Shown here: positions 7,326 to 12,380 of the stretch, piece by piece
Layout: the number at the start of each line of letters is the position of its first letter
Numbering within the stretch: the first letter of the stretch is position 1
Source: Candidatus Stahliibacteriota bacterium
GTDB lineage: Bacteria > Hydrothermota > Tepidihabitantia > SM23-42
NCBI GenBank assembly: GCA_004376785.1
Contig: SOIY01000055.1
Coordinates: 1 to 12,380, forward strand
Length of the DNA: 12,380 nt
Direction: 5' to 3'
The notes under the pieces: generated by a model
What the model saw: only the letters and a program-made list of their open reading frames with translations
What the model was told of the DNA's origin: nothing
The model's database searches: none
Program-made: the position numbers and the translations under genes

Positions 7326-7721
7326 TTAATAAGTATATTTGCTGAACGCACTCATCAAGGCAAGCGGAGGTGCATCCAGTAAAAACTCTTTATCTATCTT
7401 ATCAACATCAATCAATCCTTCTTTTGCACGAAGATGAATCATTCTAACTGCCTCCATTAATCTTGGAATATCAACGCCCCTTGGACAACGCGTCTGACAG
7501 ACAAGACATGCCGCGCAAAACCAGGGACCAGAAGCCGCGAGTACATCGTCTTTTAACCCCAACTGAATAAATCTGATAACCTGATTTGGAGGTACGTCCA
7601 TGAATTTAGCAAATGGACATCCTGCTGTGCACCTTCCACACTGATAACAATCATAAATCTTCTGATTACTAATCTCCTCAATCCTTCTTATAAAATCCTT
7701 TTCTTTTAGTATGTTATTCAT
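7326..7721 (-). CDS. hdrC: HdrC-like iron-sulfur subunit
   Basis: HdrC of 131 aa, a small ferredoxin-like subunit that links HdrA to HdrB. Two [4Fe-4S] sites are intact: Cys25-x2-Cys28-x2-Cys31-x3-Cys35 (CYQCGRCTAGCP) and Cys69-x2-Cys72-x2-Cys75-x3-Cys79 (CAACLVCQTRCP). The conserved P-x(N/D)Q-(V/I)IR-x-(I/L)QLG segment lies between them (44-55). The ATG at 7721 has no Shine-Dalgarno site and lies 7 nt after a TATAAT box, so this first gene of the ten-gene run is probably translated from a leaderless mRNA. hdrB follows after 7 nt. Confidence 0.93.
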   Translation of the reverse strand: MNNILKEKDFIRRIEEISNQKIYDCYQCGRCTAGCPFAKFMDVPPNQVIRFIQLGLKDDVLAASGPWFCAACLVCQTRCPRGVDIPRLMEAVRMIHLRAKEGLIDVDKIDKEFLLDAPPLALMSAFSKYTY

Positions 7722-7728
7722 AATCGTT

Positions 7729-7756
7729 ATTATATTTAAATATCGAGTAAAGTCAA
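7729..7756 (-). promoter_or_regulatory. Sigma-70-type promoter of the hdrC operon, leaderless position
   Basis: On the minus strand TTGACT (7751-7756) and TATAAT (7729-7734) are separated by 16 bp. Only AACGATT separates the -10 box from the hdrC ATG, so transcription should begin at or within a base or two of the start codon. No AGGAG-like site is found in the 30 nt before the ATG. Boxes are seen directly; the start site is inferred. Confidence 0.75.
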
Positions 7757-7829
7757 GAAAAAGAGTGCAAGCGCCAAGACATTGTTACAAGGATGATTAA
7801 AATTATTGGGTACCGATATTGTAAAGAAA

Positions 7830-7876
7830 AGCTGGTCTGCTGTATCATATAAGATTAAGATAGAGACAAACCAGCT
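7830..7876 (-). terminator. Stem-loop downstream of the GcvH-like gene, possible terminator
   Basis: On the minus strand AGCTGGTTTG (7867-7876) pairs with CAGACCAGCT (7830-7839) as a 10-bp stem with one G-U pair and a 27-nt loop, followed by TTTCTTTA. On the plus strand the same site gives a C-A mismatch, which favours a minus-strand RNA. It begins about 30 nt past the stop of the GcvH-like gene and ends about 70 nt before the hdrC -35 box. The large loop and short U tract make it a weak or leaky terminator, or an mRNA 3'-end structure. Confidence 0.4.
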
Positions 7877-7907
7877 ATTGACTTATTTTACACGGAATTA
7901 GATGCTT

Positions 7908-8978
7908 TTACCATAAAAACCTTTTTACAAGGTCGCTCCATTCTTCATTAGAGAGTCGCTCATAAAGATTATCGACAAGTTCACCACCATCGGCAATCGT
8001 GATGCCTATACTTGCTTCAAATTCCTGACACAGTTTCTCAAACTCTTTTTCAAGCCAATCGATGGTTTTTTGACCTTTCAATATATCTCCCACATCTCCC
8101 CGCGACTTTATCTTTAATAACCATCCGCGGCCATATGGTTCCTTTGTAACAATCGAAGGATCTGACTGAACCAGATCATTTTTCTCGATAATTTCTGCTT
8201 GCTCAGGCAGAGTCATCCTGACTACGTGGTTCATACGACCCAAGCTCCAGCATTCCTCACCTTTAGCAATCGTGTTCTCATCAGGAAACTTAACCTTCTC
8301 AATCTTCCCAAGCAGCCGAGCGGCAAAATCATCAACACCTATCTTCACTGAATCACCTTCGACTTTGGTCCAAATATGATTTGGCAGATAGTAGAAGTCC
8401 TCCCTAATGGTAAATCCTTTAACTGTCTTAACTCTCTTTGCCATTCTTTGTCTTCTTTTCTGGAGATAAGGACTGGTATCAATTGAGTCTTGAACATATT
8501 GGTCAACAGCACAATGCCAGCATTCGTAATTGTTTGGACACACTTTGTACGAGAAATCTCCAGTAAGCATATACCTACATTTTCTCTCTGAAGCAGGCAA
8601 TTGTCGCAGTTTTTCTATAGCTTTAACTACCATTGGAGCTTCTGTATACGTACCACTCTGGTCCATAATTGCCTGGTCAAATTCGCAATTCTTGCAATCA
8701 TAATCTCTGGTACACATCCTATAAGCTATTACGCCTGCTTTCATCCATATACAAGGCTTTTCATTTTCTGAAGTTCCAACATTTTTTTTAATTTCTGCTG
8801 CCATTTTTTTCTCCTTTTCTTGACTGAATAAAAACTCCTTAAACATCGGACAACTATAATAATCAGCTTCGCATGGGCTCTGCGAGACGAGCTGATTTTT
8901 GGGTATCATCTTTTTTGCCGGGTACACATTACAGTACGCAACAATCAGTTCTTCTAAAAAAGGACACTTTGTATTCAT
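7908..8978 (-). CDS. Cys-rich protein with a C-terminal GcvH-like domain lacking the lipoyl lysine
   Basis: This 356-aa protein has three Cys modules before a GcvH-like fold. The first is Cys5, 16, 36, 43. The second and third are an exact duplication: Cys76-x12-Cys89-x5-Cys95-x2-Cys98 and Cys134-x12-Cys147-x5-Cys153-x2-Cys156, each followed by a DQ, with all four cysteines offset by 58 residues. These could bind metal or Fe-S clusters. The GcvH-like region (about 190-292) has LPNHIWTKVEGDSVKIGVDDFAARLLG and GWLLKIK. Where GcvH proteins have ES-V-K-A before S-P-x-x-G, this one has GRMNHVVRMTLPEQAEIIEKN, which puts Asn250 at the lipoyl-lysine position. It therefore should not be lipoylated and is unlikely to serve glycine cleavage. 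The ATG at 8978 follows a perfect AAAGGAGG and a sigma-54 promoter. It lies upstream of hdrCBA on the same strand. Function unknown. Confidence 0.85.
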   Translation of the reverse strand: MNTKCPFLEELIVAYCNVYPAKKMIPKNQLVSQSPCEADYYSCPMFKEFLFSQEKEKKMAAEIKKNVGTSENEKPCIWMKAGVIAYRMCTRDYDCKNCEFDQAIMDQSGTYTEAPMVVKAIEKLRQLPASERKCRYMLTGDFSYKVCPNNYECWHCAVDQYVQDSIDTSPYLQKRRQRMAKRVKTVKGFTIREDFYYLPNHIWTKVEGDSVKIGVDDFAARLLGKIEKVKFPDENTIAKGEECWSLGRMNHVVRMTLPEQAEIIEKNDLVQSDPSIVTKEPYGRGWLLKIKSRGDVGDILKGQKTIDWLEKEFEKLCQEFEASIGITIADGGELVDNLYERLSNEEWSDLVKRFLW

Positions 8979-9004
8979 CTTATGTACCTCCTTTACAGTT
9001 CTTA

Positions 9005-9021
9005 TGCAAGACCTGTGCCAA
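9005..9021 (-). promoter_or_regulatory. Sigma-54 (-24/-12) promoter of the GcvH-like gene
   Basis: The minus strand reads TTGGCACAGGTCTTGCA, matching the sigma-54 consensus TGGCAC-N5-TTGCW without mismatch: -24 TGGCAC at 9015-9020 and -12 TTGCA at 9005-9009. The start of transcription would fall near 8994. That leaves a 5' leader of about 16 nt holding AAAGGAGG (8987-8994), 8 nt before the ATG. An NtrC-family activator is encoded just upstream, which supports the call. Confidence 0.9.
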
Positions 9022-9036
9022 CAACGAAGACTAAAT

Positions 9037-9054
9037 TCACTTGATATTTCGTGA
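9037..9054. promoter_or_regulatory. Possible dyad upstream of the sigma-54 promoter
   Basis: TCAC-N10-GTGA (9037-9054) lies about 43-60 nt upstream of the predicted sigma-54 start. The dyad extends to AAATTCAC against the complement of GTGACATTT, with one unmatched base. It could be an activator or repressor site. Short arms in AT-rich DNA make chance likely. Confidence 0.2.
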
Positions 9055-9146
9055 CATTTAAAAAAATGAATTTCAGAAAATGATTAAGAAATGTATTAAA
9101 ATTTTACAATGGCGAAAACCTATTATTTTTCATGAGTTTTATGTAT

Positions 9147-9176
9147 ATTTTTTAAATCGATTGTAAATTTTTTAAA
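9147..9176. promoter_or_regulatory. Candidate enhancer: 20-bp-spaced direct repeats around an AATCGATT palindrome
   Basis: ATTTTTTAAA occurs at 9147-9156 and again at 9167-9176, a spacing of two helical turns. Between them lies the palindrome AATCGATT (9155-9162), extended by TTTA and, after one extra G, TAAA. It sits about 153-182 nt upstream of the predicted sigma-54 start, a usual distance for an NtrC-type activator site. It may also be bent A-tract DNA. The remainder of 8979-9218 is AT-rich, with no gene and no clear terminator for the regulator. Confidence 0.35.
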
Positions 9177-9218
9177 CACAAAAAATACAAGATAATCTAA
9201 AAACCCTGACTTCTTTGT

Positions 9219-10571
9219 CTATTTTTTCCTGAATTGGTATTTCTTTATCTTATTATATAGAGTAACCCTGTTTATTCCTAAAAAATCTGCTGTTTTCTTT
9301 ATGTTCCAGTTCTGCGTTTTAAGCACGGTCAAGATATGGTTCTTTTCCACCTCTTCTAAGGACAAATAAGGTTTTGTCTCATATCTTTGAGTTTCCAGCG
9401 TTACAAGCATTTGTGGAAGGAATTTTGTATGTATCTCTGGTTCATTTGCAACTACTACAGCATGCTCAATTGAATTCTCTAACTGTCTAATATTACCAGG
9501 CCAGTCATAGTCTACTAAAACCTGCATTGTCTGTTCAGAGAAACCATGAAAAGTCTTTCCTGTACTGAGACTGAACTTCTCCAGGAAGTGTTCTGCAAGA
9601 ATAGGGATATCTTCTCTTCTCTCTCTCAATGAGGGGATTTCAATAGTAATAACATTAAGTCGATAATATAAATCCTCTCTGAATTCACCTTTTGCAATCA
9701 TCTTCTCAAGATGCTTATTTGTTGCTGCAATAATCCGGATGTCAACCTTAATAGGAGTGTTCCCACCGACTCGCCTGAATTCACGTTCCTGAATGAATCT
9801 TAAAAGATCAACTTGTGTCTTAAGGCTTATATCACCAATTTCATCAAGGAATAGTGTACCATTGTCTGCCATCTCAATTCTACCTTTATGTTGAGAAACC
9901 GCGCCAGTAAATGCGCCTTTTTCATAGCCAAATAGTTCTGCTTCAAGCAAAGACTCTGGAATTGCACCACAGGCAGCAGCAATTAATGGAAATTTTTTCC
10001 TTGGTCCCAATTCATGGATTGCTCTCGCAACGAGTTCTTTCCCTGTTCCACTCTCTCCTCTTATTAACACTGTTGAGTTTGTCGGAGCTACAGTCTTTAT
10101 CATCTCGATCACTTTGAGCATATTGGAACTTTTCCCAACCAAATCCTGGAATTTGAATCTTTTTGTAAGTTCTTTGCGTAGATGAATGTTGTCTTTAATA
10201 AGGCGCTGATGTTCAACAAGTCTGGCTACAACTCTGCTTATCTCTTCTGGATTAAAAGGCTTCACAACATAATCAGCAGCACCCTCTTTTATCGCCATGA
10301 CTGCACTGTCAACAGTAGCATATGCAGTAATAATGATGACTGGCAGCCCTGGCTTGGACTTGTTAACTCTTTTCAAAACCTCAATTCCATCCATCTTGGG
10401 CATTTTGAGATCCACTATTGCCAAATCCCATTCTTCTTTTTTAATCTTCTCTAATGCTTGGTACCCATCCTCTACAGCCAGAACATCGTATCCATCTTCC
10501 TTTAACCAATCACTGAGTGAACACCTCATAATCTCTTCGTCATCAACTACTAATATTTTGCTTTTATGCAT
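9219..10571 (-). CDS. NtrC-family sigma-54-dependent response regulator
   Basis: A 450-aa regulator with three domains. The receiver (about 1-120) has the acid pocket Asp10-Asp11, phosphoacceptor Asp54 (DLAIVDLKMPKMDG), Thr82 and Lys104. The AAA+ sigma-54 activator domain (about 142-375) has Walker A GESGTGKE (172-179), the sigma-54-contacting loop GAFTGA (219-224), Walker B GTLFLDE (238-244) and the WPGNIRQLEN segment. The Fis-type helix-turn-helix lies at about 423-443 (NIKKTADFLGINRVTLYNKI). All catalytic motifs are intact, so it should open sigma-54 promoters when phosphorylated. The ATG at 10571 overlaps the end of the archaemetzincin gene by 8 nt, with AAAGGAGA upstream. The likely kinase is divergently encoded from 11286, and the likely target is the promoter at 9005-9021. 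Confidence 0.95.
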   Translation of the reverse strand: MHKSKILVVDDEEIMRCSLSDWLKEDGYDVLAVEDGYQALEKIKKEEWDLAIVDLKMPKMDGIEVLKRVNKSKPGLPVIIITAYATVDSAVMAIKEGAADYVVKPFNPEEISRVVARLVEHQRLIKDNIHLRKELTKRFKFQDLVGKSSNMLKVIEMIKTVAPTNSTVLIRGESGTGKELVARAIHELGPRKKFPLIAAACGAIPESLLEAELFGYEKGAFTGAVSQHKGRIEMADNGTLFLDEIGDISLKTQVDLLRFIQEREFRRVGGNTPIKVDIRIIAATNKHLEKMIAKGEFREDLYYRLNVITIEIPSLRERREDIPILAEHFLEKFSLSTGKTFHGFSEQTMQVLVDYDWPGNIRQLENSIEHAVVVANEPEIHTKFLPQMLVTLETQRYETKPYLSLEEVEKNHILTVLKTQNWNIKKTADFLGINRVTLYNKIKKYQFRKK

Positions 10572-11112
10572 AATTCTCCTTTCTTATTGTCTTATCAACA
10601 AATTCTTTACACCCTACACAAAAGTTTTTCTTTTTATTATCAATACTTATAATGCTGTTTGAAAAACACATGACGCATTTCGAATTGTTGCAATGAAACA
10701 ATCCATAGCAGTGACCAAGTTCATGAATACATTCTTTGAGAAGTCTTTCAACCAACAACGCATCATTGTGTGGTAAATAGTAGAATTCTTGTCTCAATCT
10801 GTTTAGCGACACAACAGCTACATTGCCACTGAGCTGTGCCTCGCCATACACAAATGTCAGAACTGGTGTACACAGATCAACGTCTGTAATACCAACTAAC
10901 TTCTCGCAATCAAGTGGTAATTCACCAGCTAGTTTCTCAATCATCTTTTTTGCATAATATTGATCTCGCTTAGGTTCAAAGGCAAATAAAGGATTCTCTT
11001 CATCTACAATAAGCTTGGATTGAAATGGGAATAACATATCTAATGATTTCACTAGATTCTCCAATATTGTCGGTTTAACTAAACCGATTGTTTTCAAATA
11101 GATATATTTCAC
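10564..11112 (-). CDS. amzA: Archaemetzincin-family zinc metalloprotease
   Basis: This 182-aa protein is close to the usual family length. The active-site signature is complete: His130-Glu131-x2-His134-x2-Gly-x2-His140 (HELGHCYGLFH), followed by Cys141-x4-Cys146-x-Met148, which supplies the Met-turn, and Cys165-x2-Cys168. In archaemetzincins the histidines hold the catalytic zinc and the four cysteines a second, structural zinc. Substrates are poorly known. No signal peptide is visible, so it should be cytoplasmic. It starts with GTG at 11112, 9 nt after a TATAAT box and without a Shine-Dalgarno site. It is co-transcribed with the NtrC-type regulator, which it overlaps by 8 nt; that link suggests a shared process. 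Confidence 0.93.
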   Translation of the reverse strand: MKYIYLKTIGLVKPTILENLVKSLDMLFPFQSKLIVDEENPLFAFEPKRDQYYAKKMIEKLAGELPLDCEKLVGITDVDLCTPVLTFVYGEAQLSGNVAVVSLNRLRQEFYYLPHNDALLVERLLKECIHELGHCYGLFHCNNSKCVMCFSNSIISIDNKKKNFCVGCKEFVDKTIRKENYA

Positions 11113-11121
11113 GGTTAGTAT

Positions 11122-11149
11122 ATTATAGTAAATTTCCGCGCAATGTCAA
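11122..11149 (-). promoter_or_regulatory. Consensus sigma-70-type promoter of the amzA-regulator pair
   Basis: On the minus strand TTGACA (11144-11149), a 16-bp spacer and TATAAT (11122-11127) match the consensus fully. The -10 box ends 9 nt before the GTG start, so the 5' leader should be about 0-4 nt. No Shine-Dalgarno site is seen. Boxes are direct observation; the start site is inferred. Confidence 0.75.
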
Positions 11150-11158
11150 TTTTTTTAT

Positions 11159-11166
11159 ACCGCGGT
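11159..11166. promoter_or_regulatory. ACCGCGGT palindrome between the divergent promoters
   Basis: ACCGCGGT is an 8-bp perfect palindrome in otherwise AT-rich DNA, 10 bp upstream of the amzA -35 box. CCGCG occurs again at 11136-11140 inside the amzA promoter spacer, 24 bp away. This could be an operator for autoregulation. The rest of 11113-11285 holds only the two divergent promoters. Confidence 0.25.
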
Positions 11167-11251
11167 TTATTTCTTTTACACTTCTATTTATAATTGAGGA
11201 AGATAGTCCACATTCATCATTCCTTTTTTCTATTTTTAGTGTCCAATTAGC

Positions 11252-11280
11252 TTGACATGACCTCGTATTGTAACTATAAT
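11252..11280 (+). promoter_or_regulatory. Perfect-consensus sigma-70-type promoter of the histidine kinase gene
   Basis: TTGACA (11252-11257), a 17-bp spacer and TATAAT (11275-11280) match the consensus in both boxes and in spacing. Only AATTC separates the -10 box from the ATG at 11286, so transcription should start at or just inside the start codon and the mRNA should be leaderless. Confidence 0.8.
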
Positions 11281-11285
11281 AATTC

Positions 11286-12380
11286 ATGAAGAAAAAAGAA
11301 AGACCAACAGGACTCGACCTTTCGGTTATGAGACCGCTTCTTGAAGGCCTGCTCAAGAACATGGAAGGTGGCGTCTTTACAATAGACCTCGATAAGAGAA
11401 TTATTTCCTTTAATAAAGCAGCTGAATGGATTACAGGCTATTGTCTTGAAGAGGTATTGGGCAAACCTTGCAGTGAAATTTTCAAAGGTGACATTTGTGA
11501 TAGTAGGTGTCCTTTTGAGAAAATCATAAAGAAAGGCGTGCCTGTAAATATAAGTGAAGTTGTGATTGAAGGCAAGGACGGTGGTCAGATAGTTACTTCG
11601 CGTACGGCTTTCCCACTTCGTGATGTCCATGGCAATGCAAGAGGCATAACAACAATCTTCCGTGACAAGACTGAATTGAAAAATCTAAGACAACAGCTGC
11701 TCCAGTCAGAGAAATTGGCTGTAATGGGTCAGCTTGCAGCTGGTGTTGCTCACGAGGTAAATAACCCAATCAACGGAATCATAACCTACATGCATCTTCT
11801 GTTGAAAAAACTCGACGAAAATGACATCGACCAAAAAACCTGGAAGAAAAACCTGAAACTCATAGAACGTGAAACAAAAAGAATCGGAAGATTAGTGAAG
11901 AATCTGCTCAACTTTTCACGTAAGACAGAACCTGACCTCAGATCTATATCACTTAAATGGATTATTGAGGAAACATTACCGCTCTTAGAGGATCAATTTT
12001 TAATAAAGAACCTCACCATAACTAAAAATTATAAGAACAACATACCTGACATTCTTGGCGACCACAATCAGCTCCAGCAGGTAGTAATGAATCTTGTATT
12101 AAATGCCGTCCAGGCTGTCGACACACGCGGTGAGATCAAGATCACGCTCTCTGCTGAAGGTGCAAAACGAAGTGAATGCTTTGTTTGTCTCGATATTTGG
12201 GATAATGGTGTTGGTATTCCTAAAGAAGATTTGGATAAGCTCTTTGACCCCTTCTACACAACAAAGACCGGTGATAAAGGCGGTGTTGGTCTTGGTCTTG
12301 CAATCGTGAACCAGATAGTAAAAGCACATCACGGTCGAATCAAAATACAAAGCGAGGTGGGTAAAGGCACAAACGTCTCG
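11286..12380 (+). CDS. PAS-domain sensor histidine kinase, 3' end outside the window
   Basis: The frame stays open for 365 codons and runs off the right edge without a stop. A PAS domain (about 22-125: NMEGGVFTIDLDKRIISFNKAAEWITGY) contains a Cys set, Cys53, Cys62, Cys71 and Cys75 (PCSEIFKGDICDSRCPF), which might sense redox state or bind metal. The dimerization/phosphoacceptor domain has His156 in AAGVAHEVNNPINGI. The ATPase domain shows the N box (Asn273 in NLVLNAVQA), G1 DNGVGIP (306-312), F box FDPFYTTK (320-327) and G2 GGVGLGLAI (332-340). No transmembrane helix is seen, so it is probably cytoplasmic. This is the NtrB-like kinase type that pairs with NtrC-family regulators such as the one at 9219. 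Little appears to be missing beyond the last strand of the ATPase domain, unless a further domain follows. An internal ATG at 11328 is an alternative start but has no Shine-Dalgarno site. Confidence 0.93.
   Translation, partial: MKKKERPTGLDLSVMRPLLEGLLKNMEGGVFTIDLDKRIISFNKAAEWITGYCLEEVLGKPCSEIFKGDICDSRCPFEKIIKKGVPVNISEVVIEGKDGGQIVTSRTAFPLRDVHGNARGITTIFRDKTELKNLRQQLLQSEKLAVMGQLAAGVAHEVNNPINGIITYMHLLLKKLDENDIDQKTWKKNLKLIERETKRIGRLVKNLLNFSRKTEPDLRSISLKWIIEETLPLLEDQFLIKNLTITKNYKNNIPDILGDHNQLQQVVMNLVLNAVQAVDTRGEIKITLSAEGAKRSECFVCLDIWDNGVGIPKEDLDKLFDPFYTTKTGDKGGVGLGLAIVNQIVKAHHGRIKIQSEVGKGTNVS

Noticed and set aside
7753..7800. TTGGCGC followed by TTGCA on the minus strand upstream of hdrC, resembling a second sigma-54 promoter
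   Set aside because: The two elements abut; the required five-base gap between -24 and -12 boxes is missing.
7801..7820. GGTACC-centred palindrome upstream of hdrC
   Set aside because: Symmetry stops at the six-base core; flanks do not match.
7722..7907. Small gene or structured RNA in the gap
   Set aside because: No frame with a start and ribosome-binding site is visible; only the stem-loop and the hdrC promoter can be supported.
7908..8978. Calling the gene gcvH of the glycine cleavage system
   Set aside because: The lipoyl lysine is absent, the protein is almost three times the usual GcvH length, and no gcvT or gcvP is near.
10182..10662. Plus-strand open frames of 90 and 121 codons
   Set aside because: They are antisense to the receiver domain and to the end of the archaemetzincin gene, with no recognisable protein features.
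11274..11630. 118-codon minus-strand open frame inside the kinase gene
   Set aside because: It lies antisense to strongly conserved PAS coding sequence, resembles no family and has no ribosome-binding site.
12099..12350. Open frames on both strands inside the kinase ATPase domain
   Set aside because: The real frame carries the N, G1, F and G2 boxes; these are shadows.

Overview
The window is an AT-rich, densely coded bacterial segment that looks like an anaerobe. It carries a soluble heterodisulfide-reductase-type electron-transfer module (HdrC, HdrB, HdrA, MvhD), a sigma-54 two-component system, an archaemetzincin, and the bacterial rpsF-ssb-rpsR-rplI ribosomal cluster. Shine-Dalgarno sites, TTGACA/TATAAT promoters and S6/S18/L9 genes show that it is bacterial. 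The phylum cannot be fixed by eye. An uncultured anaerobic lineage of the candidate WOR-3/TA06 kind, or a deltaproteobacterium-like group, is only a guess.

Layout. Positions 57-7721 hold one long minus-strand run of ten genes, read from right to left: hdrC, hdrB, hdrA (1104 aa, with an inserted NfnB/GltD-type NAD(P)H oxidoreductase), mvhD, rpsF, ssb, rpsR, rplI, a bifunctional-nuclease-family gene, and a CorC-like CBS gene. Most junctions are 4-nt ATGA overlaps or gaps of a few bases, so the Hdr genes are translationally chained to the ribosomal genes. A sigma-70-type promoter lies directly before hdrC. Positions 7722-7907 hold that promoter and a stem-loop. Positions 7908-8978 encode a Cys-rich protein ending in a GcvH-like domain that lacks the lipoylated lysine, and it is preceded by a textbook sigma-54 promoter. 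Positions 9219-11112 hold a minus-strand pair, an archaemetzincin followed by an NtrC-family regulator. A divergent plus-strand PAS histidine kinase starts at 11286 and runs off the right edge.

How the genes may work together (inference). The PAS kinase, which has a Cys cluster in its sensor domain, would phosphorylate the NtrC-type regulator. The regulator would activate the sigma-54 promoter of the GcvH-like gene and possibly, by read-through, the Hdr operon. HdrCBA-MvhD would move electrons between NAD(P)H, ferredoxin-like carriers and a disulfide or other acceptor, with the non-lipoylated GcvH-like protein as a possible accessory or redox partner.

Most notable points: (1) the Hdr / Cys-rich GcvH / sigma-54 / archaemetzincin association; (2) loss of the lipoyl lysine in a GcvH domain that carries an exact 58-residue duplication of a four-Cys motif; (3) three consensus sigma-70 promoters placed so close to start codons that the mRNAs should be leaderless or nearly so; (4) a probable AUU start codon for the bifunctional-nuclease gene; (5) an oxidoreductase operon fused to a ribosomal-protein operon. 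No tRNA, rRNA, CRISPR or insertion sequence was seen, and no gene-free stretch exceeds about 240 bases.
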